Assembly: GCF_020171785.1 (NCBI RefSeq)
Contig: NZ_JAIVAE010000016.1
Coordinates: forward strand, 18,691-82,690
Origin: Guptibacillus hwajinpoensis
GTDB taxonomy: Bacteria > Bacillota > Bacilli > Bacillales > Guptibacillaceae
Length of the DNA stretch: 64,000 nt
Direction: 5' to 3'
Below the pieces are notes generated by a model. The model saw only the letters and a list, made by a program, of their open reading frames with translations. It had not been told where the DNA came from and searched no databases. Position numbers and translations under genes: made by a program. Positions within the stretch are counted from its first letter, which is position 1; every line of letters starts with the position of its first letter. Shown here piece by piece: positions 1-7,667 of this stretch.

Positions 1-132
1 GCAAACATTAACCGACTCTACAATTACTTAGCTGATCAAAATGTAAAAGTCGAACCGATCCAGGAAGATGAAGGCCACCACTTCTTTCACTTTTATGACC
101 CTAGCGGAAACAAACTGCAGGTACATAACTAA
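1..132 (+). CDS. VOC-family (glyoxalase/fosfomycin-resistance-like) protein, C-terminal part only
   Basis: An open frame runs in from the left edge and stops with TAA at 130-132, leaving 43 residues. The end has the typical last beta-strands of a vicinal-oxygen-chelate protein: HFFHFYDPSGNKLQVHN, where the F-x-DP-x-GN-x-L/x-H pattern is the family signature. VOC proteins include glyoxalases, ring-cleaving dioxygenases and FosB-type resistance enzymes. The substrate cannot be read from this fragment. A good intrinsic terminator follows 9 bases after the stop. Confidence 0.75.
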   Translation, partial: ANINRLYNYLADQNVKVEPIQEDEGHHFFHFYDPSGNKLQVHN

Positions 133-141
133 ATGTTCTCG

Positions 142-168
142 AGCTACTCCATTAGGGTAGCTTTTTTT
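142..168 (+). terminator. Rho-independent terminator after the VOC gene
   Basis: AGCTAC (142-147) pairs with GTAGCT (157-162) around a 9-base loop and is followed by a run of T to 168. It sits just downstream of the stop codon of the leftmost gene. Confidence 0.75.
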
Positions 169-386
169 AACGACCAAACTTTAGACTCCGAAGCGTAATA
201 AGAAGCCCTTCTCCTCTTTTCAAGGGAAAGATCCCTGCTCCTACCACTTCGTCCAAAAACTCTCCGCTCTTTCATCAGGAACATCACCCAGCCCACCTAC
301 ATAGTGTGTTGAAGAAAGTGTTTCATAAGATAGCGCTTAGGAAAATGGATTTCAGTCCATGATGAACGTTTATGGAGGTGACAGAA

Positions 387-710
387 ATGAATCAATTTCA
401 AAACGATCTTCAGCACTTAGATGTTGGAGAGTACCATGCTCAGGAGTTAGTTCCTTGTGAGCAAGCGAACTATTACACAAATGGAGATCAAAATATAGAT
501 CCAAATGATACTCGGTTGATTGGGTTTGTATGCTTCGGGTGTTTCCGCTGTGCAGGTTGCGTAGCCTGTGCCGGCTGTGCGGGTTGTGCAGGCTGCGGCG
601 GTTGTGCCGGTTGTGGTGGATGCGCTCGCTGTGCTCGATGCGCAGGTTGTGGTGGATGTGCCGCAAGATGTGGCGGATGTGGCAGATGCGGTCGTTGTGG
701 GGGACGCTGA
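387..710 (+). CDS. Heterocycloanthracin/sonorensin-type TOMM bacteriocin precursor
   Basis: Predicted ribosomal precursor of a thiazole/oxazole-modified peptide, 107 aa. The start at 387 is preferred over the in-frame ATG at 372 because GGAGGTG (374-380) lies 6-7 bases before 387. Residues 1-46 form a leader (begins MNQFQNDLQHLDVGEY). From Cys49 the core is a Cys-x-x tandem array with 19 cysteines, the spacers mostly AG, GG, AR or GR; the register breaks once (C-AAR-C). There is almost no Ser or Thr in the core, so thiazoles from Cys are the expected product. Leader start and CxxC-like repeats match the heterocycloanthracin family described in Bacillus. The modification operon starts at 5775. 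A promoter was not identified. The chance that this is a keratin-like or metallothionein-like artefact is low because the dedicated modification enzymes are present nearby. Confidence 0.88.
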   Translation: MNQFQNDLQHLDVGEYHAQELVPCEQANYYTNGDQNIDPNDTRLIGFVCFGCFRCAGCVACAGCAGCAGCGGCAGCGGCARCARCAGCGGCAARCGGCGRCGRCGGR

Positions 711-774
711 ACCGGAACAGATCTCTCTGATGATTTCTCAAGATAAATCACCCTCATTGATTATCAAATGAAAA

Positions 775-807
775 AGAACCTGGATCCGGTGTGCAGCTCC
801 AGGTTCT
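775..807 (-). terminator. Terminator of the acetyltransferase operon (minus strand)
   Basis: A 10-bp perfect stem, AGAACCTGGA (775-784) with TCCAGGTTCT (798-807). Read on the minus strand it is followed by TTTTT, so it ends the transcript coming from 2374. On the plus strand there is no T run, so it is a poorer stop for the bacteriocin precursor. Confidence 0.7.
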
Positions 808-845
808 ATAAATGATGACTAATCGATAAGTTTTTTATCATTCGA

Positions 846-1715
846 CTACCTATTTTTCTGCAAAAATACTAAATCATGTTTGTGCTCAAAACCAACCTTC
901 TTATACAATTTTATGGCTGTTTCATTAGCTGTATTAACGCAAAGTATAATGGAAGAAATATCCTCATAAGTAAAAATCCATTGGACGGCACCAGTTATCA
1001 GCTGCTCCCCAAATCCCTTACCTCGTTCCGAATCTATAACGGCCATATACTCAATGCTAGCCTCTCCAAACGCTGGTTCAGCCTCCACATAGATATAGCC
1101 TTTTAGTTGATTAGATTCTTTCACAATAAACACTTTTCGATTCTCACTAAGGCGCTCGATCAATTGTTGCCCGTTATAATACGTTTCTGGAAAAACTTTA
1201 TCATGTAATTGTTTTATCTCTGAGAAGTACTCTTCCGTTAGTTCCACAATCGGTTCATCTTTTATTTGCTGCCTATTCTCACGAGAAACTGTTAATATGG
1301 ATTGCTCACTTTGTTTAACAAATCCCATTTCCTTAGCGAAGCTTAATAGATTTTGATTGTGATGACTTGTGAACATACTGAGTTTATGTATTTCAGGAGG
1401 TAGTAATTTCTCCATTTCAGTCCATAACTGGTTGACCCATTCAGGTTCTTTCACAAATGGCCCCCATATTTCTGCATGATGACTTTCTAGGGATGCATCA
1501 AATCCTAAAACACCAACCAACTCATCTTTCTCATAAGCTACGACAAAACTCTTCGTATAATGAATATCCGTTATATCTTCTACAAAAGAGTTAGCAATCT
1601 CTTCAACTTCGGTTCCACAGTAGCCAATGTACGAATCTTCCTTATTGTTTAACTCTGCAATTAGCATCGAAACTTCATGGATATCAGACCTAGTCATTGT
1701 TCTGATTGAACTCAA
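846..1715 (-). CDS. Tandem-domain GNAT acetyltransferase
   Basis: A 289-aa protein with two GNAT (Gcn5-related N-acetyltransferase) folds. The second is the clearer one, with an acetyl-CoA pyrophosphate-binding loop near DSERGKGFGEQLI and a terminal NETAIKLYKKVGFE motif. I place the start at TTG 1715 rather than the longer frame beginning at 1784, because GGGGGGAG stands 6 bases upstream of that TTG and the extra residues look non-coding. It is the last gene of a leftward operon (GNAT 1910-2374, short ORF 1744-1917, this gene). The substrate is unknown; GNATs of this kind acetylate small molecules or protein amines. Confidence 0.82.
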   Translation of the reverse strand: MSSIRTMTRSDIHEVSMLIAELNNKEDSYIGYCGTEVEEIANSFVEDITDIHYTKSFVVAYEKDELVGVLGFDASLESHHAEIWGPFVKEPEWVNQLWTEMEKLLPPEIHKLSMFTSHHNQNLLSFAKEMGFVKQSEQSILTVSRENRQQIKDEPIVELTEEYFSEIKQLHDKVFPETYYNGQQLIERLSENRKVFIVKESNQLKGYIYVEAEPAFGEASIEYMAVIDSERGKGFGEQLITGAVQWIFTYEDISSIILCVNTANETAIKLYKKVGFEHKHDLVFLQKNR

Positions 1716-1743
1716 ATAAATCTCCCCCCGGGAAGTGGTTTCC

Positions 1744-1917
1744 TCACCTATTTGATTTCTTCTGCGTTTTCCTAATATCCCCATCCTCTATAAAAACCTT
1801 AGAGCGAATAACACTTGGTCGTCCCATCGTGACTCCCTGAATGACGCGATAACTAGGACATCCATCACCTGAAAGTCCAAACACCTGATGACTCTCTTGC
1901 TCTACTAATCTATACAT
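1744..1917 (-). CDS. Short ORF resembling the C-terminal tail of PhzF-family proteins
   Basis: The frame encodes 57 aa from ATG 1917, which overlaps the stop of the upstream acetyltransferase by 8 bases, suggesting translational coupling. The middle reads GCPSYRVIQGVTMGRPSVI; the QG-x-x-MGRPS pattern is the hallmark near the C terminus of PhzF-type isomerases. A complete PhzF protein has about 260-300 residues, so this would be only the last fifth. It may be a remnant of a lost phzF-like gene kept in frame in the operon, or a real small protein. No homologous upstream part is visible nearby. Identity is by motif only. Confidence 0.45.
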   Translation of the reverse strand: MYRLVEQESHQVFGLSGDGCPSYRVIQGVTMGRPSVIRSKVFIEDGDIRKTQKKSNR

Positions 1918-2374
1918 TAAATTTCTGTACGTAAGAGCCGTTTTCATGATATTCCTTATATTGATTGGCAGTCACTTCCTTAATTAACCCTTTCCAAAAA
2001 GCTCGTGCAGGTGTATTCTTTTCGATCTGAGTGACCTCCCATTCCCCAGGAAACATCGCAAACAGTTTTTTCGCACTTTCGTTTCCATATCCATTCCCCT
2101 GATATTTAGCCATAATAAAGAACTCCTGAATGGTATTTGAACTTGAAAGACTGCCCATTTCGACAAGAGCAAAACCAATCAATTCATCACCTAACTTAAT
2201 AAAATAAGCCTGGTGTTGATCACGCCAATAATGATCTAACTCAATTTTCTTGTAGGCGCCATTAACTCCCAACTTCATGTTTGGTAAGTATTTACTAAAC
2301 TCATAAAAATAAAATTGCATGAGATTATGCAAGATCGTCGCTTCTTCTTTTTGAACTTTATGTAAAGAAACCAT
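1910..2374 (-). CDS. GNAT-family N-acetyltransferase
   Basis: A 154-aa single-domain GNAT protein. It has the central beta-strand FALVEMG, followed by the acetyl-CoA loop region IMAKYQGNGYGNESAKKLF (Q/R-x-x-G-x-G/A type) and a C-terminal ARAFWKGLI helix where GNATs place their last alpha-helix. It is the first gene of a leftward three-gene group and is translationally linked to the 57-aa ORF. There is a spacer of about 30 bases to the truncated gene at 2403. Substrate unknown. Confidence 0.82.
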   Translation of the reverse strand: MVSLHKVQKEEATILHNLMQFYFYEFSKYLPNMKLGVNGAYKKIELDHYWRDQHQAYFIKLGDELIGFALVEMGSLSSSNTIQEFFIMAKYQGNGYGNESAKKLFAMFPGEWEVTQIEKNTPARAFWKGLIKEVTANQYKEYHENGSYVQKFNV

Positions 2375-2402
2375 ACACTCACCTCTTATTAATTAAATTA
2401 AC

Positions 2403-2918
2403 TTAGGAATCCATCGGAAAAAGATACACATTGTAAGAAAAGATTTTCCCTAACCCTATCTTTCTCGCAATGGCATTGGAAGCCTGATTTGCCTCTTCAC
2501 AGTCCCAATATGGAACCATCCCCTTATCAACACATTCCTTCACCACACTGAACGCTGCCACCTGACCTAATTTCTTCCCTTGATGCTCCTCGATGGTTTC
2601 CATATCTAACCCGTGAACATTTCCAGCCACAAATCCAGAAAAACATAAACTCACAAGTTGATTTTGACAAACAACGCCATACCCGATTCCATTATCAAAA
2701 AAGTCATTGGGAGAAGTCCAGAATTCAGCTATTTTCGACCGTAAGAAGCGTTTATTGTTAATAAAATTGCTCTGATCGTTAAAGAGAGCTTCGCTAATTT
2801 TGATGACCTGGTACTCGGATTTAATAGAAGGATGATGATGCGCATGCCAGACTCGCAAGGAATTGGCGAGGGCCAGGTTGAACTGCTCTTTGACAAATAC
2901 CTGCTTAGATTCTCCCTT
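2403..2918 (-). pseudogene. 5'-truncated GNAT acetyltransferase (GNAT_acetyltran/PF12746-like)
   Basis: The readable part resembles the C-terminal two-thirds of a roughly 260-residue Bacillus acetyltransferase family: FWTSPNDFFDNGIGYG, SLCFSGFVAGNVH, then DMETIEEHQGKKLGQ with the acetyl-CoA loop and the final YWDCEEANQASNAIA. The frame stays open upstream of the TTG at 2858 for 20 codons, reading KGESKQVFVKEQFNLALANS, and then meets a stop at 2919-2921. The N-terminal domain of about 100 residues is absent. No ribosome binding site stands before TTG 2858. I read it as a decayed gene, although an expressed short protein is not excluded. Confidence 0.6.
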
Positions 2919-3043
2919 TTACCTATTCGATAAAACAAAAGAATCTTCCTTCCACCAAAAACCTGCGTTCATTTTAGAAGGACTGCTTATGCGTCTTATC
3001 GAACATACAAGATGAAGACACAACGACTATTTAGGAGGGAATT

Positions 3044-3439
3044 ATGGGCAGAATTGTGCATTTTGAAATTCACGTCGATGACATGGACCGCGCAAAAAGT
3101 TTCTATGGTGAAATATTTGGATGGACTTACGAAGACTGGAGCGACTTTGCTGGCATGCCTTATTTTGGTGTTGTCACTGGTGGTGACGATCAACTTGGCA
3201 TTAACGGTGCCCTGATGCAGCGACAAGGTCCACCTCCAGTTCCAAATCAGCCTGTCAATGGCTATGCCTGTACGATAGCGGTAGAAGATTACGATACAAT
3301 TGAAGCAAAAATTCTTGGAAAAGGCGGTGTGGTCGCATTGCCTAAATATGCGCTACCGGGGATGGCCTGGCAGGGATACTATAAGGATACGGAAGGAAAC
3401 ATCTTTGGGGTTCATCAACCAGATGAACATGCGAAATAG
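3044..3439 (+). CDS. VOC-family (glyoxalase-like) protein
   Basis: A 131-aa protein made of two beta-alpha-beta-beta-beta modules. The N terminus, IVHFEIHVDDMDRAKSFY followed by GEIFGW, and the end, YKDTEGNIFGVHQPD, are the classic pattern of VOC proteins in the bleomycin-resistance/PhnB-like group. AGGAGGG lies a few bases upstream of the ATG. It stands alone between a leftward pseudogene and a terminator. Likely a small-molecule binding or lyase protein; the ligand is not deducible. Confidence 0.85.
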   Translation: MGRIVHFEIHVDDMDRAKSFYGEIFGWTYEDWSDFAGMPYFGVVTGGDDQLGINGALMQRQGPPPVPNQPVNGYACTIAVEDYDTIEAKILGKGGVVALPKYALPGMAWQGYYKDTEGNIFGVHQPDEHAK

Positions 3440-3455
3440 CATTTATCACGACTAG

Positions 3456-3481
3456 AAAAGGCGCCTAATCGCGCCTTTTTT
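3456..3481 (+). terminator. Terminator after the VOC gene
   Basis: AAGGCGC (3458-3464) pairs with GCGCCTT (3471-3477) around a 6-base loop and is followed by T residues. It is 15 bases after the stop codon. Confidence 0.8.
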
Positions 3482-3569
3482 CATTTCATTCAACATGCCA
3501 AGTTCATTCGTTAACTATTGAAAGCATGGATTCACCGCTAGAAAATTATCGAGTCTCTACAAGGGGCTG

Positions 3570-4508
3570 TTACGGCGATGCCACCGTCTCTTCCATTGCC
3601 TGTTTAAGAGTACACCTCTTTTTCTGATACATCTCATTATCAGCTTTTTCAATTAATGAAGTAGCGGTAAGTCCATCACTTGGAAAGTGGCTGTGCCCGA
3701 TGCTGATATGAATAGGTAGAAAAACTTCATTAAAGCGAAGAGTTATTCCAACTCGATGAGAGAGTCTCTGAATTTCACTTTGAATATCACGAGTTTCGGA
3801 AAGTAAGAGACAAAACTCATCTCCTCCCCATCTGGAAACAAAAGTGTCTTTCGAGCTAACAGCCACGAGCATCTCCCCTATTTTATTTAATACGTTGTCC
3901 CCAACTTGGTGACCATGCGTATCATTAATTGTTTTAAAGTTATTCACATCGAGAAACAAGACGTAGAAAGAAGACAGGTTGTCAATCCATTTCTGCATCT
4001 CTTCTTCTAGAGAGCGGCGATTGGCTAGCCCCGTAAGTGAATCGAGATAGGCATACCTGGTTATTTGTTCTTCCGTCGTTTTTCGCGTGGTTATATCTCG
4101 AACAATCGCACAAAAATAAGAAGCGCCGTCTTTTTTCCAAGTTGATATAGAAAGTTCCATGGCAAACTCAGACTGCCATTTTGTCATTCCTTTCCCTTCC
4201 ATCACTCTCTTCACCTTCTTACGCAATATCCTATTTTGTTGCAAGATATCCTGATCTTCTTCTGCGAAAATCAGTTGAATAGGCTTTCCTACAATTTCTT
4301 TTTGTGTGTAACCAAATAATTTCTCTGCCGATTGGTTCCAGACAACCACTCTCATGTTTTGGTCTGCTAATACAATGGCGTCCGTCGCTGTTTCAATCAC
4401 GCAGGTTGATAAATGATTGCGATCAACTAAGGTTAAGTAATGGCGTATACCTCGATAGATAAAAAAACTCATGACCATGCTTGTGAAAACGGTTAGTAGT
4501 ACCACCAT
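3570..4508 (-). CDS. Membrane-anchored PAS-GGDEF diguanylate cyclase
   Basis: A 312-aa protein predicted to make cyclic di-GMP from two GTP. Residues 1-20 form one hydrophobic segment, residues about 35-140 a PAS sensor (DAIVLADQNMRVVVWN, then VRDIT at its end), and residues about 150-300 a GGDEF domain beginning with the usual D-x-L-T-G-L-x-N-R-R (DSLTGLANRR). The catalytic motif is intact, RWGGDEF with GGDEF at 228-232. The RxxD product-inhibition site is not conserved (SKDT at that position), so feedback inhibition is not expected. GGAGG precedes the ATG at 4508. It is a single gene with no EAL partner in view. Confidence 0.88.
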   Translation of the reverse strand: MVVLLTVFTSMVMSFFIYRGIRHYLTLVDRNHLSTCVIETATDAIVLADQNMRVVVWNQSAEKLFGYTQKEIVGKPIQLIFAEEDQDILQQNRILRKKVKRVMEGKGMTKWQSEFAMELSISTWKKDGASYFCAIVRDITTRKTTEEQITRYAYLDSLTGLANRRSLEEEMQKWIDNLSSFYVLFLDVNNFKTINDTHGHQVGDNVLNKIGEMLVAVSSKDTFVSRWGGDEFCLLLSETRDIQSEIQRLSHRVGITLRFNEVFLPIHISIGHSHFPSDGLTATSLIEKADNEMYQKKRCTLKQAMEETVASP

Positions 4509-4693
4509 ATCGTCAATCCTCCACTTTTTCTAATTAAAAACGATAACCTCCTATACATACCCTGATTATTAGGAAATGACAGCCAACCAATGTGTTGTTT
4601 GGTGCGAACGCTATGCAAGATAATCCAATCCTTTCGCGCCCAACACATTATATAGTAAAATAGAACTAAACCTCATATAGAAAGGATCGATGT

Positions 4694-5167
4694 ATGGAAA
4701 ACCAATTGCATTACATCATGAATCACATGCGTGCGGCATTCAAAGTATTAGATAAGGAATGGCAAATGGCCGCAAAAGACCTCGGCATCACCCAGGCAGA
4801 ACAACACATTTTGTGGATTGTCTATCTAGAAAAATCCATTACCCTCACAAAACTAGCTGAATTAAGCTTGCTCGATATATCAACGGTGGCTCAGGTATTA
4901 ACACGTATGACAAAAAAAGACCTGATCATCCAAACGAAAAAGAACCAGGATCGACGCGTGACGTATGTATCACTCAGCCCAGAAGGTGAAAAGATTCTGC
5001 ACACCTCTTCCACCTACGAATATCAATTCTGGAACTATATGAAAGAAATGGATCCAGACAAACGAGCTCAGTTCATGTCCATTGTGTCTGATATGAACAA
5101 ACACTTCTATGGGGATTCATTTGTAAAATGGGTAGAAAAAACGTCAAAAAAATCCATAGCTGATTAA
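4694..5167 (+). CDS. MarR-family regulator, Hpr/ScoC-like
   Basis: A 157-aa winged-helix protein. The region ITQAEQHILWIVYLEKSITL, followed by TKLAELSLLDISTVAQVLTR, lines up with the HTH of Bacillus Hpr (ScoC), the protease and sporulation transition-state repressor, and the tail retains YGDSFVKWVE as in Hpr. It is shorter than Hpr (about 200 aa). The wing carries the usual DxRxxYVxLxxEG (DRRVTYVSLSPEG). It stands alone and its stop overlaps the stop of the convergent small gene by 3 bases. Naming it hpr would be too strong; MarR-family membership is secure. Confidence 0.82.
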   Translation: MENQLHYIMNHMRAAFKVLDKEWQMAAKDLGITQAEQHILWIVYLEKSITLTKLAELSLLDISTVAQVLTRMTKKDLIIQTKKNQDRRVTYVSLSPEGEKILHTSSTYEYQFWNYMKEMDPDKRAQFMSIVSDMNKHFYGDSFVKWVEKTSKKSIAD

Positions 5168-5331
5168 TCATAAATATCTTCAACAATTCGCCATTCAATG
5201 TGGCTTTCGTGAGTAGAACAAGATTCACAAACGGTATAATGCTTTTCGCTGAGATAAGCAACGTGCTGCCCGGGAATGAAATTCAGGTAACAGCTTTTAC
5301 AAAAGAATTCAGTTGATTTTATACGTGGCAC
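5164..5331 (-). CDS. Small CxxC-CxxC zinc-ribbon-like protein
   Basis: A 55-aa frame starting with GTG 5331, with AAGGAG 11 bases upstream. It contains two Cys pairs, FFCKSCYLN and VCESCSTH, about 26 residues apart, as expected for a small zinc ribbon. The end is acidic (IVEDIYD). The frame converges on the MarR gene and overlaps its stop codon. No function can be assigned; such proteins are often regulators or metal-site adaptors. Cys spacing and a plausible ribosome binding site support it as real. Confidence 0.55.
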   Translation of the reverse strand: MPRIKSTEFFCKSCYLNFIPGQHVAYLSEKHYTVCESCSTHESHIEWRIVEDIYD

Positions 5332-5427
5332 AGTATGATAGTCTCCTTATTTTAAGATATATAAAAGTGTACCGAGCTTATTTCAAAATGGATAGTTTAG
5401 GTGTGTTATGTATATGTTGGAAGTAGA

Positions 5428-5463
5428 AAAGAGCGTTTATCTATGAAGAGATAAGCGCTCTTT
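5428..5463. terminator. Strong hairpin between the zinc-ribbon gene and the TOMM operon
   Basis: A 15-bp stem pairs 5428-5442 with 5449-5463 (one G-U pair), with a loop of 6. There is no long T run on either side, so it may be a terminator for rightward readthrough or a structural repeat. Confidence 0.45.
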
Positions 5464-5530
5464 CGCAAGATGATTGGTTTCGCTCCAGTATTCCTTGCAT
5501 ATCCCTCCCATTTAGTGGAGGAAATTGATA

Positions 5531-5621
5531 ATCCCGCGATTTTCTGGATAATTCCGCGAAAATTAATTTTATTCCGCGAAAACACGTATTATTTCCGCGA
5601 AATCTCAATTAATTCTGCGAA
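5531..5621. repeat. Five direct repeats of ATTCCGCGAA with 20-21 bp period
   Basis: Copies start at about 5531 (ATCCCGCGA), 5551, 5571, 5592 and 5612 (ATTCTGCGA). The start-to-start spacing is 20, 20, 21 and 20 bp, separated by AT-rich spacers. The array ends about 150 bp before the first TOMM modification gene. It could be a regulator-binding array or a dispersed intergenic repeat. Confidence 0.7.
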
Positions 5622-5774
5622 ACGTCCTAATTAAGCGTGCCCCTTAAAAACCTTGTGGCAGCATCTCCAGAATACAATCAAACCCCCTCTTACCCATCAT
5701 GTCCACACATATGAGACAAAACCGCAAACATAGACTCATAGTATGAAGTCAGATCTGTGGTCAGGAGGTATGTC

Positions 5775-7667
5775 ATGACGAATGTTCAGCCTTCCATGCG
5801 TTTAAAGCTTAAGAAAGGCACTTTCTTCATGCCGGAACCGAGTGGAAGCGTCTATTTCAGAAACAATGCAGGTTCTTTCCGAATGGAAGGAAGCACAATC
5901 CATCAATGGATCGAAAAACTAATCCCGATGTATAACGGCGAATATTCACTTGAAACCCTCACAGAAGGACTTACAAAGCCTTATCGTGATCGCGTTTACG
6001 AGATTACAAATACCCTCTATACGAATGGGTTTCTTCGTGACGTTAGTCAAGATCTTCCCCACGAATTACCATCACATGTTGTGGAGAATTTCGCTTCACA
6101 GATTGAATACATCGAAAGCTTTTCTGATTCCGGTGCGTACAGGTTTCAGCAATACCGGCAGAAAAGCGTTCTCGTTGTTGGAGAAGGATCGATGTTAATT
6201 GGGCTGGTTTCATCCTTACTTACATCTGGTTTGCCTCGTTTCCAGGTACTATTAACGGATGAAAAGACGAGCCAAAATCGAATCAGACAATTAGAAGTTG
6301 CAGCAAAAAAATCAGATCCTGAAGTCTCGATTGAGGTTGTCTTAAAGAGAGGCCCGATCGCTTGGGATAAGCAACTCGAACCATTCGACGCCATTTTATA
6401 TGTCTCTTCCGAAGAAAATGTTCAGGAGCTACGAAGTCTTCTGCATGCCTGTAAAGAAAAGAAAAAGACATTTCTTCCCGCCATCTGTACAAAAGGAATT
6501 GGAATGGCCGGCCCGCTCGTTACGCAAGACAGTGGCTGCTGGGAATCTGCGTGGCGAAGTTTACATGAACCGCAAAACACCGGCTCCTTTTCACCGCCTG
6601 CTGGGGCGATGCTCGCAAACATGGTCGCATTTGAATGGTTTAAAAAGAGTACAGACATCCCTGTACTTTCGAGCAATCAAGTGTTTCTGCTTAACCTCGA
6701 AACCCTTGAAGGCAAATGGCATTCCTATTGCCCTCATCCGCTTGTCACAGGAAAAATCGAAGTCGAAAAGGTCTCCAAAGAATTTAGTGAAGAGAAGAAA
6801 AAAGATCCGAACAAACTCCTTTACTATTTCAGTCAGCTAACAAGTGAATTAGGCATTTTTCATAAGTGGGAAGAAGGCGAGCTGAATCAATTACCATTAG
6901 CTCAGTGTGAGGTTCAGCCAGTTAACGTGAAACCAGCCGGATCCGCTATGCTCCATCCAAGCCAGATCGCATCAGCTTTAACACACGAAGAAGCAAGACG
7001 CGAAGCTGGATTAATCGGAATCGAGGAGTATGTTGTTCCGTTAAAAGAAGAGATTCTCTCGTCACTCCCCTCACCTTTCGATAAAAATCAATACACCCCA
7101 ACGGAGCTTCATATTGGTGCTGGTGATACACCAGTTGAAGCGGTCAGTCGCGCACTGCAAACAGCGTTAGAAGAGGAATGGAATCAGAAAGCCGATCAGT
7201 GCATGGAAGGAATTTTCCGATTTGCCCCCCAACAGGTTGATGACAATTCCTGTCGCTACTATTACAAAGTTTTAAACACGATGACAAAAGTTCCGGATCT
7301 TGCGTTAGGAAAAGATACGAACGGATTTCCCGTCGTATGGAGAAAAGCATCGGATAGCCGCTGGTATGGGAGCGTCGGGATGACGCTTGAGCTCGCATTA
7401 CGACTTGCCCTCCTACAAGCTGTGAAAGAAGCGCAAAACAAGACCATATCGGCAGCTCTTTCTTTCGCAACGCTTCCTTTTGAAGAAAAACCCATTCAGT
7501 CCATTGATATTCCTGCTTATGACGCAAGCGATCAGGCGAATGTTCTTCGTTCTGTTATGAACCGTTTCGAGAAGCTTTCCATATTCAAAATAACGCTTGA
7601 AACCTTTGTAAAAGATGGAGTTCTAGACATTTATGGCGTGCTGTTACGAGAGGGGGAGATGACGTGA
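5775..7667 (+). CDS. ThiF-like thiazole-bacteriocin maturation protein
   Basis: First gene of the modification operon, 630 aa. ATG 5775 is chosen because AGGAGG (5763-5768) is 6 bases upstream; an in-frame ATG at 5757 has no site. The region after about residue 130 (VLVVGEGSMLIGLVSSLLTS) looks like the Rossmann beta-strand of a ThiF/E1-type domain, though the glycine-rich ATP loop is degenerate. Length and operon position match the family named putative thiazole-containing bacteriocin maturation protein in Bacillus heterocycloanthracin clusters. Its likely role is to assist leader binding and cyclodehydration with the YcaO partner. The stop overlaps the next start by 4 bases. Confidence 0.8.
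   Translation: MTNVQPSMRLKLKKGTFFMPEPSGSVYFRNNAGSFRMEGSTIHQWIEKLIPMYNGEYSLETLTEGLTKPYRDRVYEITNTLYTNGFLRDVSQDLPHELPSHVVENFASQIEYIESFSDSGAYRFQQYRQKSVLVVGEGSMLIGLVSSLLTSGLPRFQVLLTDEKTSQNRIRQLEVAAKKSDPEVSIEVVLKRGPIAWDKQLEPFDAILYVSSEENVQELRSLLHACKEKKKTFLPAICTKGIGMAGPLVTQDSGCWESAWRSLHEPQNTGSFSPPAGAMLANMVAFEWFKKSTDIPVLSSNQVFLLNLETLEGKWHSYCPHPLVTGKIEVEKVSKEFSEEKKKDPNKLLYYFSQLTSELGIFHKWEEGELNQLPLAQCEVQPVNVKPAGSAMLHPSQIASALTHEEARREAGLIGIEEYVVPLKEEILSSLPSPFDKNQYTPTELHIGAGDTPVEAVSRALQTALEEEWNQKADQCMEGIFRFAPQQVDDNSCRYYYKVLNTMTKVPDLALGKDTNGFPVVWRKASDSRWYGSVGMTLELALRLALLQAVKEAQNKTISAALSFATLPFEEKPIQSIDIPAYDASDQANVLRSVMNRFEKLSIFKITLETFVKDGVLDIYGVLLREGEMT

Noticed and set aside
387..710. Metallothionein or keratin-like Cys-rich protein
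   Set aside because: The leader and the strict Cys-x-x spacing, with YcaO and SagB genes nearby, fit a TOMM precursor better.
370..771. Overlapping frames of Pro-, His- or Arg-rich proteins on both strands over the bacteriocin precursor
   Set aside because: They arise from the GC-rich 9-base periodicity of the Cys-x-x array. Only the 387-710 frame has a ribosome binding site and a known family pattern.
5531..5621. CRISPR or replication iterons
   Set aside because: Repeat unit is 9-10 bp with 10-bp spacers and there is no cas or replication initiator gene nearby; an operator array or dispersed repeat is more likely.
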